A DNA stretch of 64,000 nucleotides from Brachycybe producta (Eukaryota > Arthropoda > Diplopoda > Playtdesmida > Andrognathidae): assembly GCA_036925085.1 (NCBI GenBank), contig JAUPFP010000017.1:1930558-1994557 (forward strand). Direction: 5' to 3'. Positions 36,101-46,160 of the stretch are shown piece by piece. The notes under the pieces were generated by a model that saw nothing but the letters and a program-made list of their open reading frames with translations, was not told where the DNA came from and made no database searches. Numbering within the stretch: the first letter of the stretch is position 1; each line of letters opens with the position of its first letter. The translations under genes were made by a program, and so were the position numbers.

Positions 36101-39100
36101 TCGCATTGATCCGACTAGGAGGACAAATTCATCAGATCCCTCTTTCAGCTCCAGTCTAAACCGCCAAGGCACCACCACCTGAAAAACCCGACACCGACAG
36201 TTCCGACGATCCCGAGAATGTACCAATTCATGTGATCGACCAAGCCTAGCTGATCACTTGGCAGGACATGCTTGATGTTCTTTCAACATCCGTGGAAGTC
36301 AAAGGGTGCCGTGAAAACCGAACTGTAGCCGTCATGGCTCCAGGCACCCAACCACCGACGAAAGGCCACTAATTCTGCCAGAAACTCATGGAGACGGTAT
36401 ATCACAAGCTGGTAGACAGCTGTACACCTCAGGAAGTCGGAGATTACAATGCTAGCGACAGAAACCCGTGCATCGCCGTCACGATCAATGGAAAAGTCAT
36501 ACGTATGCTTGCAGACACTGGAACTATGGGCAGCATCATCTCAGCTGCACTTGCACAAGAACATAAGTTTGAAATCGAGCCTGTGCTCATCCCACCTGAT
36601 GTTCAGGGTGTGGGAGGCATGAAAATCACCGTGGTGGGACGACTCGCCGCAGTGGTTCAACTTAGCGCCCACACTGTGCGAGGGCATCTGCTTGTGATTG
36701 CCGGCCAGCCCGAGGCTATCTTAGGCCGAGATCTGGGCCGAGCTCTTCACCTCGCTGTGTCCATGGCCACCAACAAAGTACACTTAGAGGACGACCACTT
36801 CGAGTCCACACTCCGACAGAAATGCATCGAAGCACATATTGGATGGGCTCTGGGAGAAAGTTATTTAGAGGCTTCTGATAAAACTACCAGTGCCTCTGGG
36901 GTGGTCTAAAACCTCTGCTCCAGAAGTGACGTCGATCTGTGGTTGGCCACCAATGCTAGCAAGACACCGAACGTGACAAGTAAACAATAATCCATTAATG
37001 TTTTATCTATGGCTAGAGATATAAACACTATAAATCATCAAATATCAACAATAGAAAAATGGGAGGAATTTGAGAGAACAACTGAGGACAGTTGTCAAGT
37101 GGTGGGGGAGGGGGTAAAAAGGAACCACCAATGAATAAATAACCTCACAACATCAACAACTCTTCTAAACACTCAAATATCACCTAAACTCAACCAAAAT
37201 TCTCACAACTTTAATTTTTGGAACAACTTTAAACTATCATCATGGCCGCCAATATTTACATATTGGCAACCACTGCAATAACTACACCGGGACCACGTGG
37301 CCTTCAAAATAACTGTCAACGACGTGATGCACCTGAGACAACATCATACAGAGTCAAGGACGTCCAACAACAAAAATAAAGTACCATAAAAGGGACATGT
37401 AGAAAGGAAACATCATGCTCCCTTATCATGGATGGACACCTTGGACATCAATGACCCCGACAGTTGATAAAGAAATGACTTCAAAGAGAACATTGCATCT
37501 GGGGGCAAATCAATGCACACCTCATACACTTCAAAGGAAAACACACAAGAAAAAATAGAAGAAACAGAAGAATGAAAAAAAAAGAACTGAATAATTCTGA
37601 AGGATCAATTAAAGTTGCCACCTTCAATCAAGTAATAAAATTCTTGGGAATCAACCCCTCTAAAAAAACATAACAAACAATGCGGTACACTAGTGTGACG
37701 ACCCAGTTCTGCTCCTTTTGGAGTAGAACTAAAATCCCATGTCGTCTGCTAGGCACTTGCAAATTAAGTGCCAGGCAGACGACAAAATGGCCAGCAAGGG
37801 TCCCTGTCCTCCCCCAGGTGGAGCAGCCTGGGGGTGATATATATGGCGGCGGCCATTATATCTGGGCAGTGGAGTGAAACCCTTGATGCTAAGTGGATGT
37901 GTTTGTGTGCTCCATCAATATCAACAGGTGGCCAAGATGGCCACCATTCATCTTTTGCCTTTGTTTGTGGGAGAGGTCAATGACCTCCTCTCCTGGCTTT
38001 ATTAGCCAGGAGATTCATCTCTATTCTTCACTATTAAGTGAGTGTTTTTGGCTTATTTATTCTTGTGGAATAAATTATATTGTTTATTATTTTCACTCCT
38101 ACTCTGTGTCCGTGTCTTTATTGATTATCTTTAATCAGCACTGGGGAAGTTACCGCGGGGAGGGTGGGGTTCCGGTGTGGGGAAACGCCGTCACCATCAC
38201 CGTCCTGTTCCGTCATGTTTTCCGGCATGTCGGCCGGTTCTTCGCGCGCGGTTTGTCCACGGTAAGATCCATCGGGGATTTACCGTGGATTCCTCGTCTT
38301 GTCGGCGGCCATTCGTCCGTCGACTTGCGGCGTGGAAGATCCTCCGATCGGCGCTACCCGTGGCACGGACGGGTGCAAGAGGAGGGCTGGCCAGCGCTTC
38401 GACCCGTCCCAAGGAGGGTCAACAGCGGTAAGTAAACGAAATTTACCGTAGGTCATTGTAGCGACCAAGTCGGGTCGTTACAATAGTGACCTTATTGACC
38501 AGTGTTTATTTGTCTTACTAAAAAAAAGAGACATTAAGAAAGAGGACGAGAGTTAATGAGCAACTTCACACCTCGGTGTGAAAGAAAATAACGGTCCTTC
38601 TCCCTCAGGACTCTTTTGTTCATTTAAAATAATAAACGGGGACCTGCCTAATAAGAACTGGATCGGCACCTTTCGACAGTTAATATTGGTGGGACAACCC
38701 CCACCCTCAATTAAATAAAAAATACGAAAAAACCAATTAGAGCAAGGTGTCCCATTCCAAAAATGGGCTGGTCCTTATAACTCCCAAATTTTGTAAAATA
38801 ATACATAGAAAAATAGGACCAAAACGTGGTCAATCCCCACTCTATTTGTTTCTCATTTAAGAGGAACCATCATCTCAACATCAGTCTTCGATTTATTTTC
38901 AAGTTCTTCGTTCTTAAAGAAAAAGTTCTACAAGTTTCTAAAGTTTTATTTTTGGTGTTATACCTTGTGCAATTCATCGAACTCTTGGGTATTTGTGAAT
39001 TTCGACAGTGCATCGACCATCCAGACTCTCTTCATCTTTTTTAATTAGCAAGAATGGTAATCACCACGAGGGAAGATGCATATCAGCATCGACGGAGAGA

Positions 39101-42100
39101 AGGATGGCCACCATCCTTCTGCATCGATTTCACCCCCATGCAGGAGGATGATCGTAATCCAACTCCATCCAACTCTTTCTGTAGCTTGAATCTTCTCCAT
39201 GCGGGCACCGAGCGATATAGAGAAGAAACGAGCTATAGAAATCATCATCATAACTTTGGTAAAAATATAGAGTCGACGTCAAAAGCTCACAATAAGCTTT
39301 AATAATTTTCTTACAATTAAACAACCTTTAAAGATTTTCTATTAATAAAATTGGAAATTCTCTTATCATTATTTGACAAACGTACTTATCTTTTTAAAAA
39401 AATTCATATTAGTTGTCCGCGAGATTTAAAATTTTGAATTTAGTGGTCCGTGAGGTCCGAAAGGTTGGCGACCGCTGCTATAGAATAGTATAATGGGTTT
39501 TATATGAAATCTAAAATTATGCGACAGCGTGCAGTGACTTTTCACCAGAATTACTACAGCACGACATTTTGTAATTTCCTTCATAAATATATAGCATATT
39601 AGCTATATTGTAGTTTGCCGTAATACGTTTTAAAATGCCATTCACTTCGCAACAACGTTTATTTTAATTGTTATAGACAATAGTCACAATTTTTAATCAA
39701 CTCAAAACAATTAAAAACACCACAAAAATCCCTACGTTTGATACTTTGTTTGGTTATTTTTTTATTTCTTAAATCTCGGCATACATTTCAAGTTGATTTA
39801 AAATTAGATCATTACATATTAACTAATAATTATAATTAAAAAAATATTAAGACGAAATTGATAAATTTTTACATGAATATGTTCTAAAATATGTGTGTGG
39901 GACATTTACCCTAGAGACACTTGCCCTAAAGCCATTTGGCCTAAATGGACATTTTCCCTATATAGATGCTTGCCCTAAAGAGACATTTGCCATAAAGACA
40001 CTTGCCCTAAAGACACTCGTCCTAAAGACACTCGCCCTAAAGACACTCGCCCTAAAGACCCTTGTCCTAAAACCATTTGTCGTAAAGGGACATTTGCCCT
40101 AAAGGGACATTTGTCCTAATCAGCAGTGTAAATTTACATCATTTGGCATGCAGAACCTATTCAACATACTCCACCGAAAGACACTAAATCGTATGAAAAG
40201 AGAGAACAGATAAGTGGTTTTAGGGCAAATGGTTTAGGGCAAACGTTCTTTTACGACAAATGGTTTTAGGGCAACTGTCACTTTCGGGCAATTGTCCTTA
40301 TGGCAAATGTCCCTTTAGGGCAAGTGTCTTTATGGGAAATTTCCCTTTAGGGCAAGTGGATTTAGGGCAAATGTCTATATCCCCTAAAATATATGTAGCC
40401 TACTTTTTCATGAAACATTAACATAAATAGAGATAAAGTACCCGTAAAGTACAAAAACGTTTATAATTGCTTTTTGGTTGCTATATTTACAGCTGCATAA
40501 TTGATCAATACTAACCAATGCTAATCACCATAATTATGCAGAAACAGAGAAAACAGATGAGTGAAATGACTTACAACACGAAATTCTTCACTGAACTGGT
40601 AGTTTTGAACAATTTCCACACAACCCTTAAGATGCTGGGCAATTTCATTCACCTGCATTGAATTGTAAAGGTACATTTACATTTTAAAATACATATTGTT
40701 AGTTATAATTAGGGCTGGGACATTCGAATCGTCGAATCCCGCGAATCTTAAAAAATATATATGAGATTCGAAAACTCGAATCTTTTACGCGTTTTTTCGT
40801 CTCTTTCGAATCCTAACCTAATACTGACGTTCAATAGAAGCGTAGCCTAACAAAAAACAGCGATTGTTGAAATTTCGGTGGTACCTGGATCACCAATATC
40901 ACCTTATGGCGACCCTGAGTGACAAACTGTTTTTTTTATTCTTATTAATAAATTAATATTTTTTAATATTATTTCATTTATTTATAGCTTCTTTATGAAC
41001 AATATATATAGGATTCTTATATGAAAGATTCGAGATTCAGGAGATTCGACGAATTCGAGAACCTTTTAGGATTCGTCCTGGCGTACCTCTAGTTACTTAT
41101 AATAGTACAACGTACGCACCTTGTCATTTACCATTGCTGCCATGAACACCATTATAATAAACTGAATAACATGCAGAAACAACAATGCCATAATTGACAA
41201 GTGGAATATTTGTATCGGTGTATTTTTCAGAGAGTAGACGATGCAGCACGAGGAGATCAGAATAGAGCCGGTGAAAACGAAGAGGATGATCGAGAATAAA
41301 GTATCAGCTAGTTTGATTAAGACAAAAGTTCCTTCGTGACACTTTTTGAATCGCAACATCAACTTCCAGTAGTAATCTTTGGGATTTTTTTGTGCCTCGG
41401 GATAGTAGAGTCGAAAGCAGATGAGCAACATTCTGCAAACATGAATCTGAAGCAGAAAAACATACAGGTTGAAAACTTCACAAAGAGTGAAGTACGGCAA
41501 CACGTTACGGAGGCCATCTTCGACGGGTCTCGTATAGACTGTCGAGTTGACCGTTTCCAAAGACGAGATGTTGTATTCTTTCAGTGACTCTTTGGCAGAA
41601 ATTTTATGCTCTTTAAAATTGCTGTTGATGATCGCTCCGATAATGAGGATGATAGAGAAAATAAAATAGTACACGTTAGACTTACGAAGTTCGCTTTTAG
41701 CGAGTTTACGACATTCGTAGCTCTGAAATTTCTTCCAATGCAGCTCCACTTTGTTAAAGAGTTCCACAAACGTCTGTTCTTTAAACCAGATGACCACATA
41801 CGAGATGGTTGCAAAGTAAAGGCTGCAAAGAATGAAGATACAATATCCAACGCCTTGTTTCGTTCCGTTTAGGACCAAGTAAACTACATTAGTAGACCAA
41901 AGTGACATTAGTATAAGCAATGTGAGGAGGATAGTACGAAACATTGCGAGGGCAAATCGAGACAAAGAACATGGTATTTGTCCGGATTCAGGGAGAAGAT
42001 GTAACGGAAAACCAAAAAAGCTTAGACCGAATAAAGTTGGGCAATAATCGTAAAAAGAACTGATAGACTGTTTTTCTCGGCCACTCAACAATTTTTCCTT

Positions 42101-42115
42101 CTCTTGAAAAGACAT
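27124..42115 (-). CDS. Gustatory receptor family 7TM protein, 3 exons found, last exon missing
   Basis: Arthropod gustatory receptors are inverted-topology 7TM ligand-gated channels of chemosensory neurons. Exon 1 is 41120-42115 (332 codons) and holds six hydrophobic helices at about residues 59-81, 89-110, 151-168, 209-235, 268-292 and 303-324. Exon 2 (40575-40652, 26 codons) encodes VNEIAQHLKGCVEIVQNYQF. Exon 3 (27124-27225, 34 codons) encodes a stretch with ITPQGLTTLGLFVVQKDLIL, close in pattern to the family's T-x-x-GLF-x-v-x-x-L motif before TM7. All introns are phase 0 with GT-AG borders, the usual layout of this family. Intron 1 (466 bp) is mostly a hAT MITE; intron 2 is 13.3 kb of nested transposons. 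A short last exon with TM7 should lie further left; I could not identify it. Expression and ligand are unknown. Confidence 0.8.
27830..29897 (-). mobile_element. CR1/Jockey-type LINE, 5'-truncated, with RT
   Basis: A non-LTR retrotransposon. The main ORF at 27907-29673 (588 aa) spans fingers and palm: AFDTVKHSLL, GVPQGSILGPLLFLLFINDL and the catalytic FADDVVVYRR, then the thumb and the C-terminal WNSLPVNSS motif usual in this group. Coding continues upstream in another frame to about 29890, so at least one frameshift is present. The endonuclease and ORF1 are missing, meaning 5' truncation. The 3' end carries an ATTCA pentamer array (27830-27855), as CR1-like LINEs often have. It was inserted into the 5' LTR of the family-A element; the LTR resumes at both ends. 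Confidence 0.85.
30250..32510 (+). other. 5' internal region of LTR element A copy 1
   Basis: Sequence between the 5' LTR and the LINE. It is pyrimidine-rich with no long ORF to about 32.0 kb; after that there are His/Thr-rich short frames up to 32.5 kb that may be remnants of an N-terminal region. I cannot align it with the other copy, whose equivalent lies off the right edge. No host gene was recognised. Confidence 0.45.
32511..35530 (+). mobile_element. CR1-type LINE with endonuclease and RT
   Basis: The APE-type endonuclease spans about 32605-33330, with NYRSLRNK, GTESWLDD, FYRPPGSS, ILGGDVNFPNINW and SDHQIVL in the right order; it is split by one frameshift near 32.8 kb. RT follows at 33312-34856 with CKAFDTVSHSKL, VPQGSVLGPLLFLLYINDL and FADDTIIYRE. 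An in-frame stop (TAG at 34854) separates the C-terminal part 34857-35219. A further frame change leads to the RQWNSLA-type end at 35.3 kb. The 3' UTR ends near GGCTGCTTGCAGAGTAATT with short AATTTTTC repeats. ORF1 is absent. It is inserted in the Gag region of LTR element A and belongs to the same family as the LINE at 50455-54173. Confidence 0.88.
35545..36909 (+). pseudogene. Gag/protease region of LTR element A, copy 1
   Basis: A fossil coding region. It matches the better preserved ORF at 61993-63810: a QLRRALHPTIQ stretch, a CYNCGKLGHF zinc-knuckle stretch near 35955, and a retropepsin segment at 36388-36909 with MLADTGTMGS and ILGRDLGRAL. The region is broken in several places and cannot act as one protein. 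Confidence 0.8.
36950..39050 (+). other. Conserved non-coding block of LTR family A, copy 1
   Basis: Outside the solo LTR at 37694-38482 this block aligns by eye with the reverse of 60590-61960 almost throughout. Shared strings include CATCAAATATCAACAATAGA, ACAACTGAGGACAGTTGTCA, ACACCTCGGTGTGAA and GTGGGACAACCCCCACCC. No ORF is shared, so the conservation just reflects common descent or an RNA-level role. Confidence 0.65.
37694..38482 (+). mobile_element. Solo LTR, family D
   Basis: Runs TGTGACGACCCAG to GTCGGGTCGTTACA (789 bp). The flanks CTAG and ATAG are a probable 4-bp duplication; the other family-A copy shows the unoccupied site. It contains GGAATAAATTAT downstream of TATATATGG. Its 3' half resembles the LTR of element D' (GGGAGGGTGGGGTT.CCGG and CCATCGGGG), so D and D' are related families. 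Confidence 0.8.
39896..40373. mobile_element. CCCTAAA foldback element, copy 2
   Basis: Left array of CTTGCCCTAAAGACA units, a core with CAGTGTAAATTTACATCATT and CTCCACCGAAAGACACTAAA, then an inverted right array. It lies in gustatory receptor intron 2, between the hAT and exon 2. Confidence 0.8.
40710..41091. mobile_element. hAT-like MITE (TAGGG.TGGGACATTCGAA), copy 1
   Basis: Starts TAGGGCTGGGACATTCGAAT and ends GCGTACCTCTA; it is internally rich in GATTCGA. It makes up most of gustatory receptor intron 1 (40653-41119) and ends only 29 bp from the exon 1 donor. The second copy is at 48218-48609. Confidence 0.75.
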
Positions 42116-42591
42116 TCTTACAGAGGTATATGAATATGTAAAAATTGAAATGTTTCCGAAACCAGCCTAACCGCAAGAATGTCTGTTAAAAAAATGTCTA
42201 CATCCAACTGAAAACTACAGTTACATATTAACGCTTTGTTATAGAACTACTGTAACAATTTTACGGCCTATTGTTATTGTGAGACAGATTCTAAACTATC
42301 AATTAGAAACAATTTCAAGTTGAATTATAATGAATTATAATCCTTATACATTCAAACTAATTGCAACTTTTTCGTTATTCCATTTTAGCAGTATCAAATA
42401 TCAAACATTTTCCAATTTCTTATCCCATTTCATCGTGAAAACTGCACTTACTACAATGTAACGTGCTATATAATCAATTTCCAATTATCAACTTTGTGTA
42501 ATGAACTGAAAGAAATTAAAAAAATAATACGAACATTATGACAAGCCTATACGGTCAAATTACATAATGATCATAATTTGAACTTCCTCTA

Positions 42592-43492
42592 TATCAAGCA
42601 TGTGAAACTCGCGGCCCACAGCGAATATCTTTGTGGCCCAGCCAATATAACAGTATGTACCAAAACTTTTAAGAGCTTAGATACAGCGTTTAGTTCAAAA
42701 TTTCGCCGAATGTAGGCACTGTGATCGTTTTTTATTGAAAAACGGTTTTTTAACGTTTTTTCTCCAGTTTCAAGTCACATCATAATTAATAGAAAAATAA
42801 TTTCGCGTGTTAAGCTTATAAAAAGAAAACATTGTGAAGCCAATAGATTAATGTACGTGCTAATTATTTTGTTATTGTTCTAAGTTGTTTTTAATGGGAG
42901 TTCATCAAATGTTTGGGTAATGGTTTTTTGGTCCTATGGGACTTAACATGGAGTTAAAAAAAACGATCGATTTTGAACCTTATTTAAAAATAGAAGTACC
43001 TATTAGAATTTTGAAAAAAGAATCACCGTGAAGGCAATAAACACGTGCTAATTTTTTTGGTTGTTCTAAATCATTTTAATAAGAGTTCTTCTAACGTTTG
43101 TGGGACGGTGTTTTGCTCCTATGGGACTTAACATGGAGTTAAAAAAATGTACGATTTTAAACGTTATTAAAAAATAGAAGGACCTTGTCAAAAATTATAT
43201 AAATCGAGCACATAAAGAACAATACTTTTTATTGCATTTTGCGCTTTAATGTATTTTAATTGAGCGATTGTGAGTCGATTTCTTGCAGTAACACCATAAT
43301 AGTAACACTCATTTGTCTCGTTGTCATCTGCTCAAAACAACAAGATGAACGTGTATCTAGGCTCTTAATAAAAATTTCGTACTGTACTTTTCGAAATAAA
43401 CCTATACGTTTGTATAAAAATTTAAGTTTTTTGCGGCCCACATAAACTTATAGGCCTTGTTTATTCGGCCCGTGTTAAATTTTGAGTTTGAC
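42592..43492. mobile_element. hAT-like element (AGCATGT.AAACTC ends)
   Basis: Inverted ends AGCATGTGAAACTC and AGCATGTCAAACTC, each followed by GCGGCCCAC- or CGGGCCG-type strings. The inside holds two diverged units with CCTATGGGACTTAACATGGA. Part of the same family is at 47385-48175. No transposase ORF and no clear target duplication. Confidence 0.55.
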
Positions 43493-43825
43493 ATGCTAGC
43501 TCTAAATAATAAGCTTAAATGTCTTTTTTTTTTCTAGTCTAAAGTCTATATAGCCATATACATGTAGCTATAAATTAACTATACTGTTAAAAAAACGAAT
43601 AACATATTATTATTAAAAAATCAATCAGCTTTTATCAATCAAGCTGAAAGCTACACCACTGAAGTCTACATTTTTAAGACTAAGGCTTGAATTAAGGGCA
43701 GCTGTACGTGGAGAACTATAGTACTGGTTGGTTGAAAATTGCATGATTACGTGACATAGTCGGTAATCATATTTCACAGGTAAAATGAAGTTTAGGGACT
43801 GGTTAATCTTATTTGAACCATACCA

Positions 43826-44036
43826 TTAGGCTTGCGCCACCGTTCCTCAATTTGTGGAGGACAGTCTTTCATTCGGAAGAAATGTCCTCCGACCAGAACC
43901 GCGTCCTCCATGAAGAAAAACATGTCCTCCATGCAATAAATTTTATAAAAACTTAAATACGTTCGTGGAGGACGGTCCTGGCCGGTGGACAGTTCTTCCA
44001 AATGGAGGACTGTCCTCCACAGGTGGCAAGCAAGGC
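43826..44036. mobile_element. GGAGGAC MITE, copy 1
   Basis: Ends TAGGCTTGCGCCACCGTTCC and GGACTGTCCTCCACAGGTGGCAAGC fold together, and TCCTCC/GGAGGAC strings recur inside. A shorter relative is at 54503-54594. Confidence 0.6.
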
Positions 44037-44508
44037 AGGGCCGCAACTAGAGTATAGGATGCCCAGGTGCATGCAATAGTGAAAAAAATGCCCTCAATGA
44101 AAACTCATTTTTCTGTTTTTAACCAAATCAGGCCACATTGCACTATGTCTCTGACTAACAATAAGTTTTATAGTCTGAAAATAGATGTCCATTGACCTTC
44201 CCTAACTTTTAAAAATGTGATCTTCCATCATCTTTGCTACTGGGCTAATAGGGGTTGCAACTTGCTGCCCAGGTACAAGAGCAAAGTTAAAAATGAACAA
44301 TTAAAAAAGAAGAATGGCTGATTCACTGGGTGTGGCTGCTGTGGCATAAGTGTAGGGAGGCTGCTTATAGTATTTATTATTTGTGAATTAAAATTAAATT
44401 ATTGAAAATAATTATTTCATTTTATATATATTACAAAAAGTAAGTTTGATGCCCCTCTGCATGATGCCCGGTGCAACGCCCTCATGCCCCCTCCCTATTT
44501 GCGGCCCT
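44037..44508. mobile_element. hAT-like MITE (CAGGGCCGCAA ends)
   Basis: Ends CAGGGCCGCAACTAGAG and CAGGGCCGCAAATAGGG read inward, in a 470-bp unit with no ORF. It abuts the previous MITE. No exact target duplication was found. Confidence 0.6.
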
Positions 44509-44547
44509 GGTAGCACGTATACCCGCAGACATGTATACTTGGGGTGT

Positions 44548-44945
44548 GGGACAATTGCCATAAAGACACTTGACCTAAAGGGACATTTGCCCTATAGACG
44601 CTATACAGGGACAAAATAAATAATCTACTTGTATTCTTAATCTTCAAGAAATCTTCGCAAAGAGCACTAGTATCGTACGTTTTTCTATTGACGCCCAATG
44701 TTAAAGAAAACATGGTCCAATTGTTTGATATATGAAAGCATATATTAAAGCAGTGGAGGTCTATAGGGTTCCTTGAATCTCTTGTTTTTTCTTATTTGGG
44801 CGTACTCAATGGAGTTTAACATAAGAGTTAGAAATTCGCGATTTTGAAATAGCTTTTTAAAAATATAACCACACTTACCAAATTTTTGTCATTCTTATCA
44901 TTTGATCAGCATGTATAGATTTTTTTGTAGACAAAAATAAAAAAA
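44548..44945. repeat. CCCTAAA fragment and partial TTAA foldback
   Basis: 44548-44600 is a short CCCTAAA-type array. 44640-44945 carries both inner arms of the TTAA foldback (CTTCGCAAAGAGCACTAGTATCG and AGAAATTCGCGATTTTGAAA) but lacks the ends. Confidence 0.6.
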
Positions 44946-44959
44946 TATTGTCTGTTTAA

Positions 44960-45730
44960 GAGGCTACATCGCAAAGAGTGCTAGCATCGTTTTTCTATTC
45001 ATCCCATAGACCCAATGCTAAAGAAAAAACGTTAATTTTTAAAATACACAGTCGCGGTAATATGTTTATTTTTCATATTTAAAGTTGTCCAATATTACGT
45101 TTTCAAAGTGCAATGTGCACCTTAAATATATGCTCTGATCGAGTGATAGAATGACAAAGAAATTAGTAAGCGCCGTTATATTTTTTAAAAATCGCGAATT
45201 TCTAACACTTGTGTGTAACTCCATTGAATAGGCTCAAATAAGAAAAAAACATCCATTAAAAAATTAAAATGCTCGTAAAAAATAAAAATAATTTTTAAAA
45301 AACCACAAGTAAACCACGGTGAAGCCAACACAGTGACACACGTGTTGATTTTTTTCTGGTTTTTTAAAATTATATTTACGAGCATTTTAATTGATGTTTT
45401 TTTCTTATTTGGGCATACTCAATGGAGTTTAACATAAGAGTAAGAAATTCCCGATTTTGAAATAGTTCTTAAAAAATATAACTATACACTTACCAATTTT
45501 TTTGTCATTCTATCAGTCGATCAGCATATATTTAGGGTGCCTATTGCACTTTGAAGACATACAATATTATATTGGACAACTTTAAATATGAAAAATAAAC
45601 ATATTGCCGCCGCGACTGTGTTCGTTTTTAATGAACATTTTTTCTTTAACATTGGGTCTATGGGCTCAAAAAAAAACGATGCTAGCGCTCTTTGCGGAGA
45701 TTTTTAGAAGTAATTTTGTTATGTAGCCTC
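44960..45730. mobile_element. TTAA foldback element, copy 3, complete
   Basis: Ends GAGGCTACATCGCAAAGAG and GAGGCTACATAACAAAATT read inward. TTAA lies outside both ends (44956-44959 and 45731-45734). The long arms mirror each other over more than 300 bp. Confidence 0.85.
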
Positions 45731-45734
45731 TTAA

Positions 45735-46118
45735 TACCTAGCAAAAAATAAAATACACCTTATGTTATGTATATTTCTAAATAGTTTGTTTTCAAATAAA
45801 ATATAATTCCCATGTAGATTAATTTTTGTTGACAGTACCGTAAGTGATTACGGTTACAGTTAACAATATTCTCTGACAACCGTTGTCAGAAACTATTGTT
45901 GACTGTAAGCATAATCACTTCCCTATCTTAGTCAAATGAAAATATAAAAATTGTACAACAATTACGATTTATTTTCATTTTTTTTAATCTAAGGATATAA
46001 TTAAATCTTATCAAACATAAGATAATTTTATGACATTCACATTAAAGACAAGTGATATATTAAGTTTGAGAATGCAAACTGTCCTATGGAATTTTTACTT
46101 AAAACAATTTTGTGAGTA
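45735..46118. promoter_or_regulatory. Upstream region of the Ig/EB receptor gene
   Basis: This AT-rich stretch lies between a foldback element and the receptor start, so the core promoter is probably here or close by. An imperfect hairpin (TTACAGTTAACAATA..CTGACAAC / GTTGTCAG..TATTGTTGACTGTAA) is centred near 45880. No clear TATA box stands out. The role is inferred from position only. Confidence 0.3.
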
Positions 46119-46160
46119 ATGTATAATACCTGTGTCACAATTCTTTGCCAAACTTGTAAA

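Larger units (their letters stand above)
27546..39291 (+). mobile_element. LTR retrotransposon, family A, copy 1, heavily nested
   Basis: A plus-strand retroelement fossil inside the hAT. The 5' LTR (27546 to about 30250) begins TGTAACACCC and has GGTATAAAAGGACC; a LINE sits in its middle. The end of the 3' LTR is 39054-39291, finishing AAAAGCTCACA. Between them are a leader and N-terminal region (30.25-32.5 kb), a second LINE, Gag with a zinc-knuckle stretch and protease (35.5-36.9 kb), and a non-coding block (36.95-39.05 kb) holding a solo LTR. Without insertions it is about 6 kb. It is broken, incomplete relative to the copy at 57-64 kb, and old enough to have taken three later insertions. 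Confidence 0.8.
27285..39477. mobile_element. hAT element with exact 8-bp TSD, filled by an 11.7-kb LTR insertion
   Basis: The left piece is 27285-27545 and the right piece 39292-39477. Ends read CAGCGGTCATTAACC and CAGCGGTCGCCAACC. The octamer CTATAGAA is exact at 27277-27284 and 39478-39485, so the two pieces, 12 kb apart, were one element of about 450 bp. No transposase; non-autonomous. It lies in intron 2 of the gustatory receptor gene. Confidence 0.9.

Noticed and set aside
39896-40373. CCCTAAA repeats as telomeric DNA
   Set aside because: The plant-type telomere heptamer appears only within 13-17-bp degenerate units in inverted arms around a unique core, so this is a foldback element and not a telomere or interstitial telomere.
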